DNA from: Synergistales bacterium
GTDB taxonomy: Bacteria > Synergistota > Synergistia > Synergistales > Thermovirgaceae
DNA: 5,806 nt
Direction of reading: 5' to 3'
NCBI GenBank assembly: GCA_018434645.1
Contig: JAHDOX010000141.1
Coordinates: forward strand, 1-5,806
In this document: one piece after another, positions 1 through 5,806 of the stretch
Layout of the letters: every line of letters begins with the position of its first letter
Numbering within the stretch: position 1 is the first letter of the stretch
Program-made: the position numbers and the translations under genes
Notes under the pieces: model-generated
Seen by the model: the letters and a program-made list of their open reading frames with translations, nothing else
The model's database searches: none
Told to the model about the DNA's origin: nothing

Positions 1-302
1 GCCATGGCTAAAAGTGTCGGGACACAAGCCACATTTTTGCCAAGCGCGTAGGCAAGACCGGTGATATAGGAAAGCCCAACACGTATTCCAGTGAAATATC
101 CGGGACCGGTCGTTACTGCAAACTCGTCTATTTCTTCCAGATTCTTGCTTGATTCCATAAGCAACGTGTCGACAAGTGCAGGAAGACGCGCCGATTGTTT
201 GCGTGACAGTGAAAGCGTAATTTCACCAAGCGGCTCAAGCCCTTCTATTAGTCCCAGGGCCGTCCATCCGGTACTACAATCAAGAGAAAGAATCACTTTC
301 AT
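1..302 (-). CDS. tsaB: TsaB, t6A37 biosynthesis subunit (5' part; 3' end outside window)
   Basis: TsaB is the inactive ASKHA-fold paralogue of TsaD. The TsaB-TsaD dimer, with TsaE, transfers threonylcarbamoyl to A37 of tRNAs that read ANN codons in the cytoplasm. I translated the minus strand from the ATG at 302-300. The 100 complete codons begin MKVILSLDCSTGWTALGL, the usual TsaB opening strand and hairpin. Residues 65-75 read TGPGYFTGIRV, matching the family hallmark (T)GPGSFTGLR, followed by a helix resembling the family's GLA/KGLAYAL segment and ending near VPTLLAMA. A well-placed GGAGAG ribosome binding site supports the start. The gene overlaps the end of tsaE by 23 bases, which points to coupled translation. 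The family is about 220-240 residues long, so a little under half is visible and the gene leaves the window at base 1. I see no frameshift. The identification is firm. Confidence 0.93.
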   Translation of the reverse strand, partial: MKVILSLDCSTGWTALGLIEGLEPLGEITLSLSRKQSARLPALVDTLLMESSKNLEEIDEFAVTTGPGYFTGIRVGLSYITGLAYALGKNVACVPTLLAM

Positions 303-837
303 CGGAAACTCTCCAGTATTTTTGCAGTTTCTCCATGCATTCCGCCAAACGATGACATGCCTTCTCGCCTTTGCATCGGACCGAAAGCAGCAACCTGGTA
401 TTTCCACCATCCTGCAGCGCTCTTTCGTTATTCCGGAAGGCGCGCCTGAAACTTATATGCCATAAATTCTCTTCAGGGGGAAGGCTCCACCTTTCCCCCC
501 ATTCCACCAGAATAATACAACCGTCCTTCTGGTAGTCAAAAAGGCCGATATCGTATCCGTCCGTTTCTGAAAGTCTGTAAAGGTCGACGTGAACGACCGG
601 GATATGTCCAGGGTATTCGTTGACCAAAGTGAAGGAAGGACTTCTGGCCGGAGTCGAACTGTAAAAGGAAGCAAACCCCTTTGCAAAAACTGTCTTGCCG
701 CTCCCCAGTTCACCGGAAAGGATAATACACAGCCCCTCGTAGGCGAAGGAAGCTATTTGGCTTCCAAGATTAAAAGTGTCCTCCTCGCTGTCGGATTGAA
801 TGGTAAAGCCCAAGGGCATGCCTGAATCACGTCCCAC
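280..837 (-). CDS. tsaE: TsaE, P-loop ATPase for tRNA t6A37 synthesis
   Basis: TsaE (YjeE family) is a small ATPase that binds the TsaB-TsaD complex and is needed for repeated rounds of threonylcarbamoyl transfer to tRNA. From the GTG at 837 the protein has 185 residues. Walker A is GELGSGKT at 42-49, the switch region SPSFTLVNEY is at 66-75, HVDLYRL is at 83-89, and the family's Walker B-like strand is ILVEWGER at 109-116. Most members are about 150 residues, and here a basic then acidic tail of roughly 20-30 residues follows the core. The GTG is two bases after the nnr stop codon, with GAAGGA eleven bases upstream. An ATG at 819 would give 179 residues but has no convincing ribosome binding site. 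The nnr-tsaE order is also seen in Escherichia coli (yjeF-yjeE). The function is sure; the exact start is less so. Confidence 0.93.
   Translation of the reverse strand: MGRDSGMPLGFTIQSDSEEDTFNLGSQIASFAYEGLCIILSGELGSGKTVFAKGFASFYSSTPARSPSFTLVNEYPGHIPVVHVDLYRLSETDGYDIGLFDYQKDGCIILVEWGERWSLPPEENLWHISFRRAFRNNERALQDGGNTRLLLSVRCKGEKACHRLAECMEKLQKYWRVSDESDSFS
309..314 (-). promoter_or_regulatory. Ribosome binding site of tsaB
   Basis: The minus strand reads GGAGAG here, six bases before the ATG at 302. It lies inside the coding end of tsaE. It decides the tsaB start, because no other start codon nearby gives the conserved MKVILSLD opening. Confidence 0.7.
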
Positions 838-839
838 GG

Positions 840-2405
840 TTATGGCATTCCTTCAAAGCCGGTGCGCTGGAACTTTTTTCTCAGGGCGTTTATGCAATAC
901 GGCAGCTCGTCGGCAATTTGGGAGGCTAGAAGTCCGTCTGTGCCGGTTTTCTCTCCAAGAAACAAGCCTGCTTTTGCATGAAGGAAAGCCGAAAGAACGG
1001 CGGCATCGAAAGAATCGAGACCGGCGGCGAGCATGGCTCCGACAATACCGCAAAGCACATCCCCCGAACCTGGAACGGACAGGCAAGGGTGGTCTTTTCC
1101 TATGACGGCTCTTGTCTTTCCGGAATCTATAATTGTTCCAGCACCCTTTAGAATAACCGTTTCCCACTTAAGGGCCAGTGCCCTGGCGGATTCGAGCCTT
1201 CCCGCGGAAATCTCTTCCGTCGTTTTCCCAAGGAGCGTGGCTGCTTCTCCTTCATGGGGAGTAAGGACGGTGTCGGCAGTCCTTTTGTGGTGGCGCTTTA
1301 TGTCTTTCAGAAAATAGAGAGCATCAGCATCAAAACAAACAGGAAGGTTGCTTTTTTCCCAGATTTTTCTGACAAGGCCCGCTGTTGTTTCGGACCGGCC
1401 TATCCCCGGTCCTGCAATGATTGATGTGGCCTTTCGCCCCCATTGTTTTATGGCCGCATCGTAGGCTTCAGGCAAGAGGAAACCCTTTTGGGAGGGTGCC
1501 CTGAAAATTATTGATTCCGGCAAAGCTCCAAAAGCAGGCATTATATCGTCTTCCGGTGTAACAACGACCACGATTCCTGCGCCGGCTCTGAGCGCCCCAC
1601 GTGCAGCCAGAAAAGGGGCACCCTGGTAAAGCCGGGAACCTCCGAAAATGATTACCATTCCCCGTCGTCCCTTGTGGGTGAAGGAATCTCTTTTCGGTAA
1701 CATGGAAAAGGCTGTTTTGTCGTCAGGTACGAATGTGTCGGTTTCCGCAGGAAGAACGCTCCAATAGGGTATGCCTATGTGTCCCGTTACTACCTGTCCG
1801 GAAAAAAAGCGGCCGGGCATTACAAACAGCCCCGTTTTTGCGGCGAGGAAGGTAACAGTGGAAGTGGCTTTTACCGCTACTGTGGATACGCTTCCCGTGG
1901 ATGAATCTACTCCGCTGGGAACGTCAAGGGCAAGGACAGGTATTTTTGTAGCGTTTAAAAAAAAGATAATACGTTGTGTTTCGCCTCTAGGGGCGCCTTT
2001 CGCGCCAGTACCCAAAAGTCCATCTACGAGAAGGTCGGAGCTATCGAAGATTTTATGCAAGTTTTCGTCCGTCATTTCACGTGAAAGTTCCACACTGATT
2101 CCCAGTTTTTTTATAATCGTGAACTGTCGAGTCGCAAAATCTGACAATTTGTCCGGTTCAGCAGTCAGGATGATTACAGGTTCCACATCATAAAGTAGAA
2201 GGTGGCGCGCGAGAGCCATTCCGTCAGCGCCGTTGTTACCGCTCCCGCAGGTTATTACGACACGGGAAGGCTTGCCGTAAAAACTGAAAATGTGATCAGC
2301 CGCAGATCTGGCAGCATTTTCCATCAAAACCAGACCGGGAATGCCTGTTTCCGTCATTGCCCTGCGGTCTGCTTCCCTTGTTGCAACCGCATCATAGAGG
2401 TACAT
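840..2405 (-). CDS. nnr: Bifunctional NAD(P)H-hydrate epimerase / ADP-dependent dehydratase
   Basis: This enzyme repairs hydrated NADH and NADPH. The N-terminal YjeF_N domain interconverts R- and S-NAD(P)HX, and the C-terminal ribokinase-like domain dehydrates S-NAD(P)HX using ADP (or ATP). The protein has 521 residues, close to the 515 of E. coli YjeF. Epimerase signs are GLVLMENAARSA at 24-35, GSGNNGADG at 54-62, VDGLLGTGAKG at 128-138 and LDVPSGVDSSTG at 160-171. Dehydratase signs are THKGRRG at 243-249, FGGSRLYQGAP at 254-264, AGPGIG at 331-336, LTPHEGEAA at 381-389, ILKGAGT at 418-424 and PGSGDVLCGI at 445-454, whose Asp is the expected catalytic base. The start is the ATG at 2405, which gives the normal MYLYDAVATRE opening; a start at 2438 would add 11 untypical residues. 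It overlaps acpS by 14 bases and ends two bases before tsaE. Both halves look intact. Confidence 0.95.
   Translation of the reverse strand: MYLYDAVATREADRRAMTETGIPGLVLMENAARSAADHIFSFYGKPSRVVITCGSGNNGADGMALARHLLLYDVEPVIILTAEPDKLSDFATRQFTIIKKLGISVELSREMTDENLHKIFDSSDLLVDGLLGTGAKGAPRGETQRIIFFLNATKIPVLALDVPSGVDSSTGSVSTVAVKATSTVTFLAAKTGLFVMPGRFFSGQVVTGHIGIPYWSVLPAETDTFVPDDKTAFSMLPKRDSFTHKGRRGMVIIFGGSRLYQGAPFLAARGALRAGAGIVVVVTPEDDIMPAFGALPESIIFRAPSQKGFLLPEAYDAAIKQWGRKATSIIAGPGIGRSETTAGLVRKIWEKSNLPVCFDADALYFLKDIKRHHKRTADTVLTPHEGEAATLLGKTTEEISAGRLESARALALKWETVILKGAGTIIDSGKTRAVIGKDHPCLSVPGSGDVLCGIVGAMLAAGLDSFDAAVLSAFLHAKAGLFLGEKTGTDGLLASQIADELPYCINALRKKFQRTGFEGMP
849..854 (-). promoter_or_regulatory. 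Ribosome binding site of tsaE
   Basis: The minus strand reads GAAGGA, eleven bases before the GTG at 837 and inside the last codons of nnr. The spacing is a little long, but this is the only purine-rich site near either candidate start, so it favours the GTG over the ATG at 819. Confidence 0.5.
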
Positions 2406-2778
2406 CTTGCCTGCCCCCCTCAAGAAGGACAACAGCAACTACGTTATCGCCTTCGTGGCTTAATGAAACGTGAATTTTTTCCGCTCCCATGGACTCCATA
2501 AGCAACCTGGCCGGATCTTCCAGAAAAATTACTGGACCCGTCGGTGTGCGTTCAAGCCACACGTTTTTTAACCCCACCTTGCCTATGCCCCATCCTCCGG
2601 CCTTGGCGAAGGCTTCTTTTACGGCGAAGGAAGCAGCGAAGTGTTGGGCCGGGTTTTTCATGCTTTTGGCGTAAATCCTTTCCCTTTCGGCAAAGACCTT
2701 TTCTTCAAATCCAGGCCGCCGAAGACATACCGCGATTCGGGAAATACGACAAAGATCAATTCCAACACCGGTTATCAT
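2392..2778 (-). CDS. acpS: Holo-[acyl-carrier-protein] synthase
   Basis: AcpS transfers the 4'-phosphopantetheine arm of coenzyme A to the conserved serine of acyl carrier protein, switching on fatty acid synthesis; it acts in the cytoplasm as a Mg2+-dependent trimer. From the ATG at 2778 the protein has 128 residues, right for the family (about 120-126). It opens MITGVGIDLCRISRI, where D8 is the metal ligand of the GxDxxxxxRI motif. FAASFAVKEAFAKA at 47-60 carries the second signature, with K54 and E55. IHVSLSHEGDNVVAVVLLE near the C-terminus matches the last strands. The reading frame stays open to an ATG at 2904, but that extension would run through a terminator and lacks family similarity. 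It is the first gene of a four-gene operon with nnr, tsaE and tsaB. The ribosome binding site is weak: a run of five G, five bases before the ATG. Confidence 0.94.
   Translation of the reverse strand: MITGVGIDLCRISRIAVCLRRPGFEEKVFAERERIYAKSMKNPAQHFAASFAVKEAFAKAGGWGIGKVGLKNVWLERTPTGPVIFLEDPARLLMESMGAEKIHVSLSHEGDNVVAVVLLEGGRQDVPL
2416..2421 (-). promoter_or_regulatory. Ribosome binding site of nnr
   Basis: The minus strand reads GAGGGG, ten bases before the ATG at 2405, inside the 3' end of acpS. It is the start of a G-rich run (2414-2419). It supports 2405 over the upstream in-frame ATG at 2438. Confidence 0.55.
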
Positions 2779-2820
2779 ATGGGCCCCCAAAGATGGGATG
2801 TCTTCCGTAAACCGGGAATC

Positions 2821-2849
2821 ATTATACATGATGAAACAGGAGGGAAAAA
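2821..2849 (-). promoter_or_regulatory. Candidate promoter of the acpS-nnr-tsaE-tsaB operon
   Basis: On the minus strand a perfect TATAAT lies at 2826-2821, 42 bases before the acpS ATG and downstream of the terminator that closes the tRNA unit. The hexamer 17 bases upstream (2849-2844) is TTTTTC, a poor -35. A better -35-like TTGACT at 2864-2859 is 32 bases away, too far for one sigma-70 promoter. The placement is right for an operon promoter, but the -35 side is weak, so an activator or another sigma factor may contribute. A start around 2814 would leave a leader of about 36 bases. Confidence 0.45.
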
Positions 2850-2870
2850 CCGTCGCGCAGTCAAGAAAGT

Positions 2871-2904
2871 AAAAAAATTTGGCGCCCATGCTCCCGGACG
2901 CCAA
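2871..2904 (-). terminator. Rho-independent terminator after tRNA-Val
   Basis: On the minus strand TTGGCGTCC (2904-2896) pairs with GGGCGCCAA (2887-2879) in a nine-pair stem with one G-T wobble and an eight-base loop. One A and seven T (2877-2871) follow. It begins ten bases after the tRNA CCA end, so it ends the tRNA transcript and any read-through from uvrA-rlmB. It insulates the acpS operon from upstream transcription. Confidence 0.85.
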
Positions 2905-2914
2905 CTATTTTTTA

Positions 2915-2989
2915 TGGTGGGTGGTGCAGGACTCGAACCTGCGACCTCTTCCGCGTCAAGGAAGCGTTCTTCCTCTGAACTAACCACCC
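2915..2989 (-). tRNA. tRNA-Val (anticodon GAC)
   Basis: The gene is 75 bases long on the minus strand and includes an encoded CCA (2917-2915). The acceptor stem GGGTGGT/ACCACCC is a perfect seven pairs, with A as discriminator. The D arm is GTTC/GAAC around the loop AGAGGAA, the anticodon stem CTTCC/GGAAG encloses the loop TTGACGC, the variable loop is AGGTC, and the T arm GCAGG/CCTGC encloses TTCGAGT. With U33 in place the anticodon is GAC, reading the valine codons GUC and GUU. It has its own promoter ending in the rlmB stop codon and its own terminator, so it is a single-gene unit that can also be transcribed from rlmB. Two features are less usual: G at position 37, where E. coli tRNA-Val(GAC) has A, and a D loop with no U. 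All stems pair, so I judge it functional. Confidence 0.96.
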
Positions 2990-3001
2990 CGGGCGCAATG
3001 C

Positions 3002-3030
3002 ATTTTACCTGCCTGGCGTTTGGTTGTCAA
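3002..3030 (-). promoter_or_regulatory. Promoter of tRNA-Val, inside the rlmB 3' end
   Basis: The minus strand carries a perfect -35 TTGACA (3030-3025), a 17-base spacer, and TAAAAT (3007-3002), one mismatch from the -10 consensus. Transcription should begin about 6-8 bases later, near 2996-2994, leaving only a 5-7 base leader before the tRNA. The -35 lies in the codons for Val-Asp-Asn near the end of RlmB, and the -10 begins with the rlmB TAA stop. The match is too good and too well placed to be easily dismissed as chance. Confidence 0.82.
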
Positions 3031-3823
3031 CAGCGCGTAACCATTCGTACATACCGATGGCTGCTGCAGTCGCGACGTTGAGGGAACCCGTGGTTCCCCG
3101 CATTGGAATTTTGACGGTTTCGTCACAGGATTTTCTGACAGGATCGGTCAGGCCCTTGCCTTCGCTTCCTACAACCAGAGCCAGACGCTCAGGCAACCTG
3201 GCTCCATCTATACGTACCGCCGCTTTGTGATCCAGGCCAAATACCCAGATCCCGGAACGTTTGAGACGCCTTACGGCATCGGTGACACTTCCTGTTGAAA
3301 AAAGCGGAATGCGTCCTGCCGCCCCTGAACTGGTTTTCAATACCGTTCCGGTCGGCATGGCCGATCGCCATTTGGGGAAAATCACTCCAGCTGCTCCGAA
3401 AACTTCCGCCGAACGGATTATGGCTCCCATATTATGTGGGTCTTGGACCCTGTCCAGTAATAAATATAATAAAGGCCCCTGTATTTCAGATGCCTGTTCT
3501 TCCAGTTTTTCCATCCCGGATAATTCAACCGGCGCTACTTTCACCACGACACCCTGGTGATTGCATCCTGGGCATGTCTTGTCCAAAAAAGGCCTTGGGA
3601 CAAACTTGAAAGGGATTCGTTCTTTCTTGCAAGTGGTGAGGATTTCAGTCAATAATTCATCACTTTTGTGACTGCCTTCAGAAACGTAAAGTACGAGACA
3701 TCGTTCGGGCTTTTCTTCGAGAAAAGCTCTGACAGCGTGCTTCCCGAAGCACAATTCGTCGGCAACAGTATTTGGTTGTTCCGGTTTTTTACTGCCGTGG
3801 GGTGCGCTCCATTTATTGTTCAT
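3005..3823 (-). CDS. rlmB: 23S rRNA 2'-O-ribose methyltransferase RlmB (SpoU/TrmH family)
   Basis: RlmB uses S-adenosylmethionine to methylate the 2'-OH of a guanosine in the peptidyl transferase region of 23S rRNA (G2251 in E. coli). The protein has 272 residues. After a short polar leader, FGKHAVRAFLEEKP at 26-39 opens the N-terminal RNA-binding domain, which ends at HQGVVV (89-94). The trefoil-knot catalytic domain has motif 1 at 124-137 with N131 and R137, motif 2 GSEGKGL at 219-225, and motif 3 PMRGTTGSLNVATAAA at 240-255. The start is the ATG at 3823, which overlaps the uvrA end by 11 bases, with GGGG about seven bases upstream. Starts further up (to 3913) would lie deep inside uvrA and add untypical sequence. 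TrmH-family rRNA and tRNA enzymes resemble each other, so exact target specificity is inferred from overall match to RlmB. A CPGC pair (84-87) is a local oddity. Confidence 0.9.
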   Translation of the reverse strand: MNNKWSAPHGSKKPEQPNTVADELCFGKHAVRAFLEEKPERCLVLYVSEGSHKSDELLTEILTTCKKERIPFKFVPRPFLDKTCPGCNHQGVVVKVAPVELSGMEKLEEQASEIQGPLLYLLLDRVQDPHNMGAIIRSAEVFGAAGVIFPKWRSAMPTGTVLKTSSGAAGRIPLFSTGSVTDAVRRLKRSGIWVFGLDHKAAVRIDGARLPERLALVVGSEGKGLTDPVRKSCDETVKIPMRGTTGSLNVATAAAIGMYEWLRAVDNQTPGR

Positions 3824-5806
3824 TTTGCATCCCCATTTCTTCAAGGTATTTCCGCAGATATTCTCCAGTATAGGATGTCTCGTTAGCCAAAATGCTTCCA
3901 GGGGATCCTGCACCTACGAGGAGCCCTCCATTTTCGCCGCCTTCCGGTCCAAGGTCGATAATATGATCACAAGAAGCGATGACATCCAGGTTGTGTTCTA
4001 TCACAACTACAGTATTACCCTGGTTTACTAGTTTTTGTAAAAGAATTAATAAATTGTGAACATCCCTGTAATGCAATCCCGTGGTTGGCTCATCCATTAG
4101 ATATAGTGTATTACCGCGGAATTTCTTTCCGAGTTCGGTTGCCAGCTTCACTCGCTGCGCCTCTCCTCCGCTCAGGGTAGGTGCAGGCTGCCCCAGTCTG
4201 ATATAACCAAGTCCTGCTTCTGCGATGACTCTCAGTTTCCTTGCGATCCCTGGCTGATCAGAAAAAAATTTGGAAGCCTCGCTCACAGTCATTTCGAGTA
4301 CTTCGGCGATGTTCTTCCCTTTAAATCGGATATCAAGCGTCTCCTGGTTGTAGCGTGAACCCTTGCATACATCGCACTTCATGTAAACGTCAGGCATGAA
4401 AAGCATCGAGATCTTGACTTCGCCTTCACCCTTGCATGCCTCGCAACGCCCTCCCCTAACGTTGAAACTAAATCTGCCCGGGTCGTACCCTCGCATACGG
4501 GACTCGGGGAGCCTCGAATACAGTTCACGTATAGGTGTAAAAACACCGGTGTAGGTAGCCGGGTTGGACCGTGGGGTTCTTCCTATGGGGGCTTGATCTA
4601 TCATTACTGCGTTCATGCCTTCCTGCCAGCCGGTAATCTCCTTGTGTTTCCCGGCCCGCTCTCGAAAATTTTTGTCTGTCTTCCGCCTGAGCCCCTTGTA
4701 CAGGATTTCATGCATAAGTGTGCTCTTGCCCGAACCCGAAACACCGGTGATACATACAAAAAGCCCCAAGGGGATGTCTATATCCAGGTTTTTCAGGTTA
4801 TTTTCCGAAGCACCTCGTATACCGATGAATCCTTTCGGTTTTCTACTAGTTTCACTGCGTACGATTCCGGAAACGCTGCCTTTAAGATAAGGGCCGGAAA
4901 GCGTGGATTTTTCCGACAATTTCAGGGGAGGTGCCGAAGCTATAACTTCTCCTCCCCATTCTCCTGCGCCGGGCCCAAGTTCTATGATGTGATCGGCCTG
5001 CATCATTGTTTCCCTGTCATGTTCGACCACGAGCACAGTGTTTTCAAGGTCGCGTATGGTCTTTAGGGTCTTCAAAAGTCTGGATGTATCTCTTGCATGC
5101 AACCCAATGGTCGGTTCATCGAGTACATACAATACTCCCGTAAGTTTCGACCCCAGTTGGGTGGCAAGCCTGATACGCTGGCTTTCCCCTGCGCTCAGTG
5201 TGTCGGCTCGTCTTGAAAGGGAAAGATATCCAACACCTACATCGTTCATGAAAGAAAGTCTTTTCATGATTTCGGCGACAATCGGTTCAGACAAGTCCTT
5301 TTTACCCTCCGGGAGGCTTATTGTTTCAAGTGTCTCCTTCAATTTTTCAACGGCCGTTGACACGACGTCACTTATGCGCATGCCGCCGACTTTTACCGCA
5401 AGGGCCTCCCTACGCAGGCGTGCCCCACCGCAGGTCTTGCAGATGTCTTCGTTTCTATAGCCTGCAAGTTCGTTTTTAACCGCCTCGGATTCGGTTTCCC
5501 GCCAGCGTGTCTCGAGCCATGGAATCAATCCTTCATAGCGGCCCTTGTATTCAACTGTCTCGCCGCGTTTCTTGTCTCTGAAGTTAAGGGCGAGTTTCTG
5601 TGACGACCCGTAAAGGATTATGTTTTTAACCTCTTCGGGCAAATCTTTATAGGCCTTCTCGCCCAAATTTGCTTCAATGAACTCGTTTAAAGCACCAAGC
5701 TTGCGGAGCATGTAATGTTTTTTCTTCCATGGAAGAAGTGCCCCTCCCAGGGGGGGCAAAGACTCATCGACAATCCTTTCGGGGGCGAAATATTCGTGAC
5801 TTCCCA
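3813..5806 (-). CDS. uvrA: UvrA, excinuclease ABC subunit A (3' two thirds; 5' end outside window)
   Basis: UvrA is the damage-sensing, DNA-binding ATPase that loads UvrB in nucleotide excision repair. The frame is open to the right edge, so 663 residues of a family of about 940 are visible. Residues are numbered from the first whole codon at 5804. Seen in order: GSHEYFAPERIV just after the usual first zinc module; CKTC at 122-125; first ABC signature LSAGESQR at 203-210; Walker B DEPTIGLH at 229-236; EHD at 261-263; second Walker A GVSGSGKS at 354-361; the family stretch IDQAPIGRTPRSNPATYTG at 402-420; C-terminal zinc module with CEAC (454-457) and CDVC (477-480); second signature LSGGEAQR at 544-551; Walker B DEPTTGLH at 571-578; EHN at 603-605. 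The first Walker A and UvrB-binding region lie beyond the window. The signature change LSAGE is the one odd point. It overlaps rlmB by 11 bases. Confidence 0.97.
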   Translation of the reverse strand, partial: GSHEYFAPERIVDESLPPLGGALLPWKKKHYMLRKLGALNEFIEANLGEKAYKDLPEEVKNIILYGSSQKLALNFRDKKRGETVEYKGRYEGLIPWLETRWRETESEAVKNELAGYRNEDICKTCGGARLRREALAVKVGGMRISDVVSTAVEKLKETLETISLPEGKKDLSEPIVAEIMKRLSFMNDVGVGYLSLSRRADTLSAGESQRIRLATQLGSKLTGVLYVLDEPTIGLHARDTSRLLKTLKTIRDLENTVLVVEHDRETMMQADHIIELGPGAGEWGGEVIASAPPLKLSEKSTLSGPYLKGSVSGIVRSETSRKPKGFIGIRGASENNLKNLDIDIPLGLFVCITGVSGSGKSTLMHEILYKGLRRKTDKNFRERAGKHKEITGWQEGMNAVMIDQAPIGRTPRSNPATYTGVFTPIRELYSRLPESRMRGYDPGRFSFNVRGGRCEACKGEGEVKISMLFMPDVYMKCDVCKGSRYNQETLDIRFKGKNIAEVLEMTVSEASKFFSDQPGIARKLRVIAEAGLGYIRLGQPAPTLSGGEAQRVKLATELGKKFRGNTLYLMDEPTTGLHYRDVHNLLILLQKLVNQGNTVVVIEHNLDVIASCDHIIDLGPEGGENGGLLVGAGSPGSILANETSYTGEYLRKYLEEMGMQNEQ

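Noticed and set aside
2779..2904. Longer acpS start at 2904
   Set aside because: The extension would be translated through the terminator stem and the promoter region and adds 42 residues with no AcpS similarity. ATG 2778 gives the normal family length.
2871..2913. The terminator as a bidirectional one, with T6 on the plus strand at 2908-2913
   Set aside because: No plus-strand gene reaches it, and the plus-strand T run is separated from the stem by three bases (CTA). It only needs to act on the minus strand.
2915..2989. Functional link between this tRNA and the nearby t6A genes tsaE and tsaB
   Set aside because: t6A is made at A37 of tRNAs with U36. This tRNA has C36 and G37, so it is not a substrate and its nearness is positional only.
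2870..3004. tRNA gene as an integration site of a mobile element
   Set aside because: No integrase, no repeat of the tRNA 3' end, and ordinary housekeeping genes on both sides within the window.
3824..3913. Longer rlmB starts inside uvrA
   Set aside because: They would add 30 residues encoded opposite in frame to conserved UvrA C-terminal sequence and are not typical of RlmB. ATG 3823 has a G-rich ribosome binding site.
4593..5066. Plus-strand open frame of 157 codons opposite uvrA
   Set aside because: It lies wholly opposite conserved UvrA coding sequence, shows no family motif, and has no supporting signals. The same holds for the 140-codon frames at 1771-2193 and 5038-5460.
5757..5759. 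TTG that could be taken as a start codon for uvrA
   Set aside because: The frame continues upstream to the window edge, and the extra residues (GSHEYFAPERIVDES) match the UvrA region that follows the first zinc module. The gene is cut by the window.

Overview
This is a gene-dense bacterial chromosomal segment in which every gene I can support lies on the minus strand, so the biological reading order runs from the right edge to the left edge. All the genes are housekeeping. I see no phage, transposon, CRISPR or defence component, and no clearly new system. Base composition looks intermediate and even. The tRNA gene encodes its CCA end, and the uvrA/rlmB and acpS/nnr/tsaE/tsaB proteins are ordinary bacterial versions. 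The phylum cannot be fixed from this window. A fused NAD(P)HX epimerase/dehydratase between acpS and tsaE would suit groups such as Synergistota or Desulfovibrio-like bacteria, but that is a weak inference.

Right part (5806 to 3005): the 3' two thirds of uvrA (nucleotide excision repair ATPase) enters from outside the window. It overlaps the start of rlmB (23S rRNA 2'-O-methyltransferase) by 11 bases, so the two are probably co-translated.

Middle (3030 to 2779): a compact tRNA-Val(GAC) transcription unit. A near-consensus sigma-70 type promoter sits inside the last codons of rlmB, with its -10 box using the rlmB stop codon. It is followed by the tRNA and, ten bases past the CCA, by a rho-independent terminator. 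The terminator separates the upstream repair/methylation genes from the downstream operon. A TATAAT box beyond it is the best candidate for the promoter of that operon.

Left part (2778 to 1): a tight operon of acpS (activates acyl carrier protein), nnr (repairs hydrated NAD(P)H), tsaE and tsaB (two partners in tRNA t6A37 synthesis). tsaB has its start at 302 and runs off the left edge. The junctions are overlaps of 14 and 23 bases and one gap of 2 bases, which implies one polycistronic message with translational coupling. Together the window covers DNA repair, rRNA and tRNA modification, a tRNA, and cofactor/carrier activation and repair.

The best second-look items are the promoter embedded in the rlmB 3' end, an altered ABC signature (LSAGE) in the first ATPase of UvrA, and the unusual loops of the tRNA.
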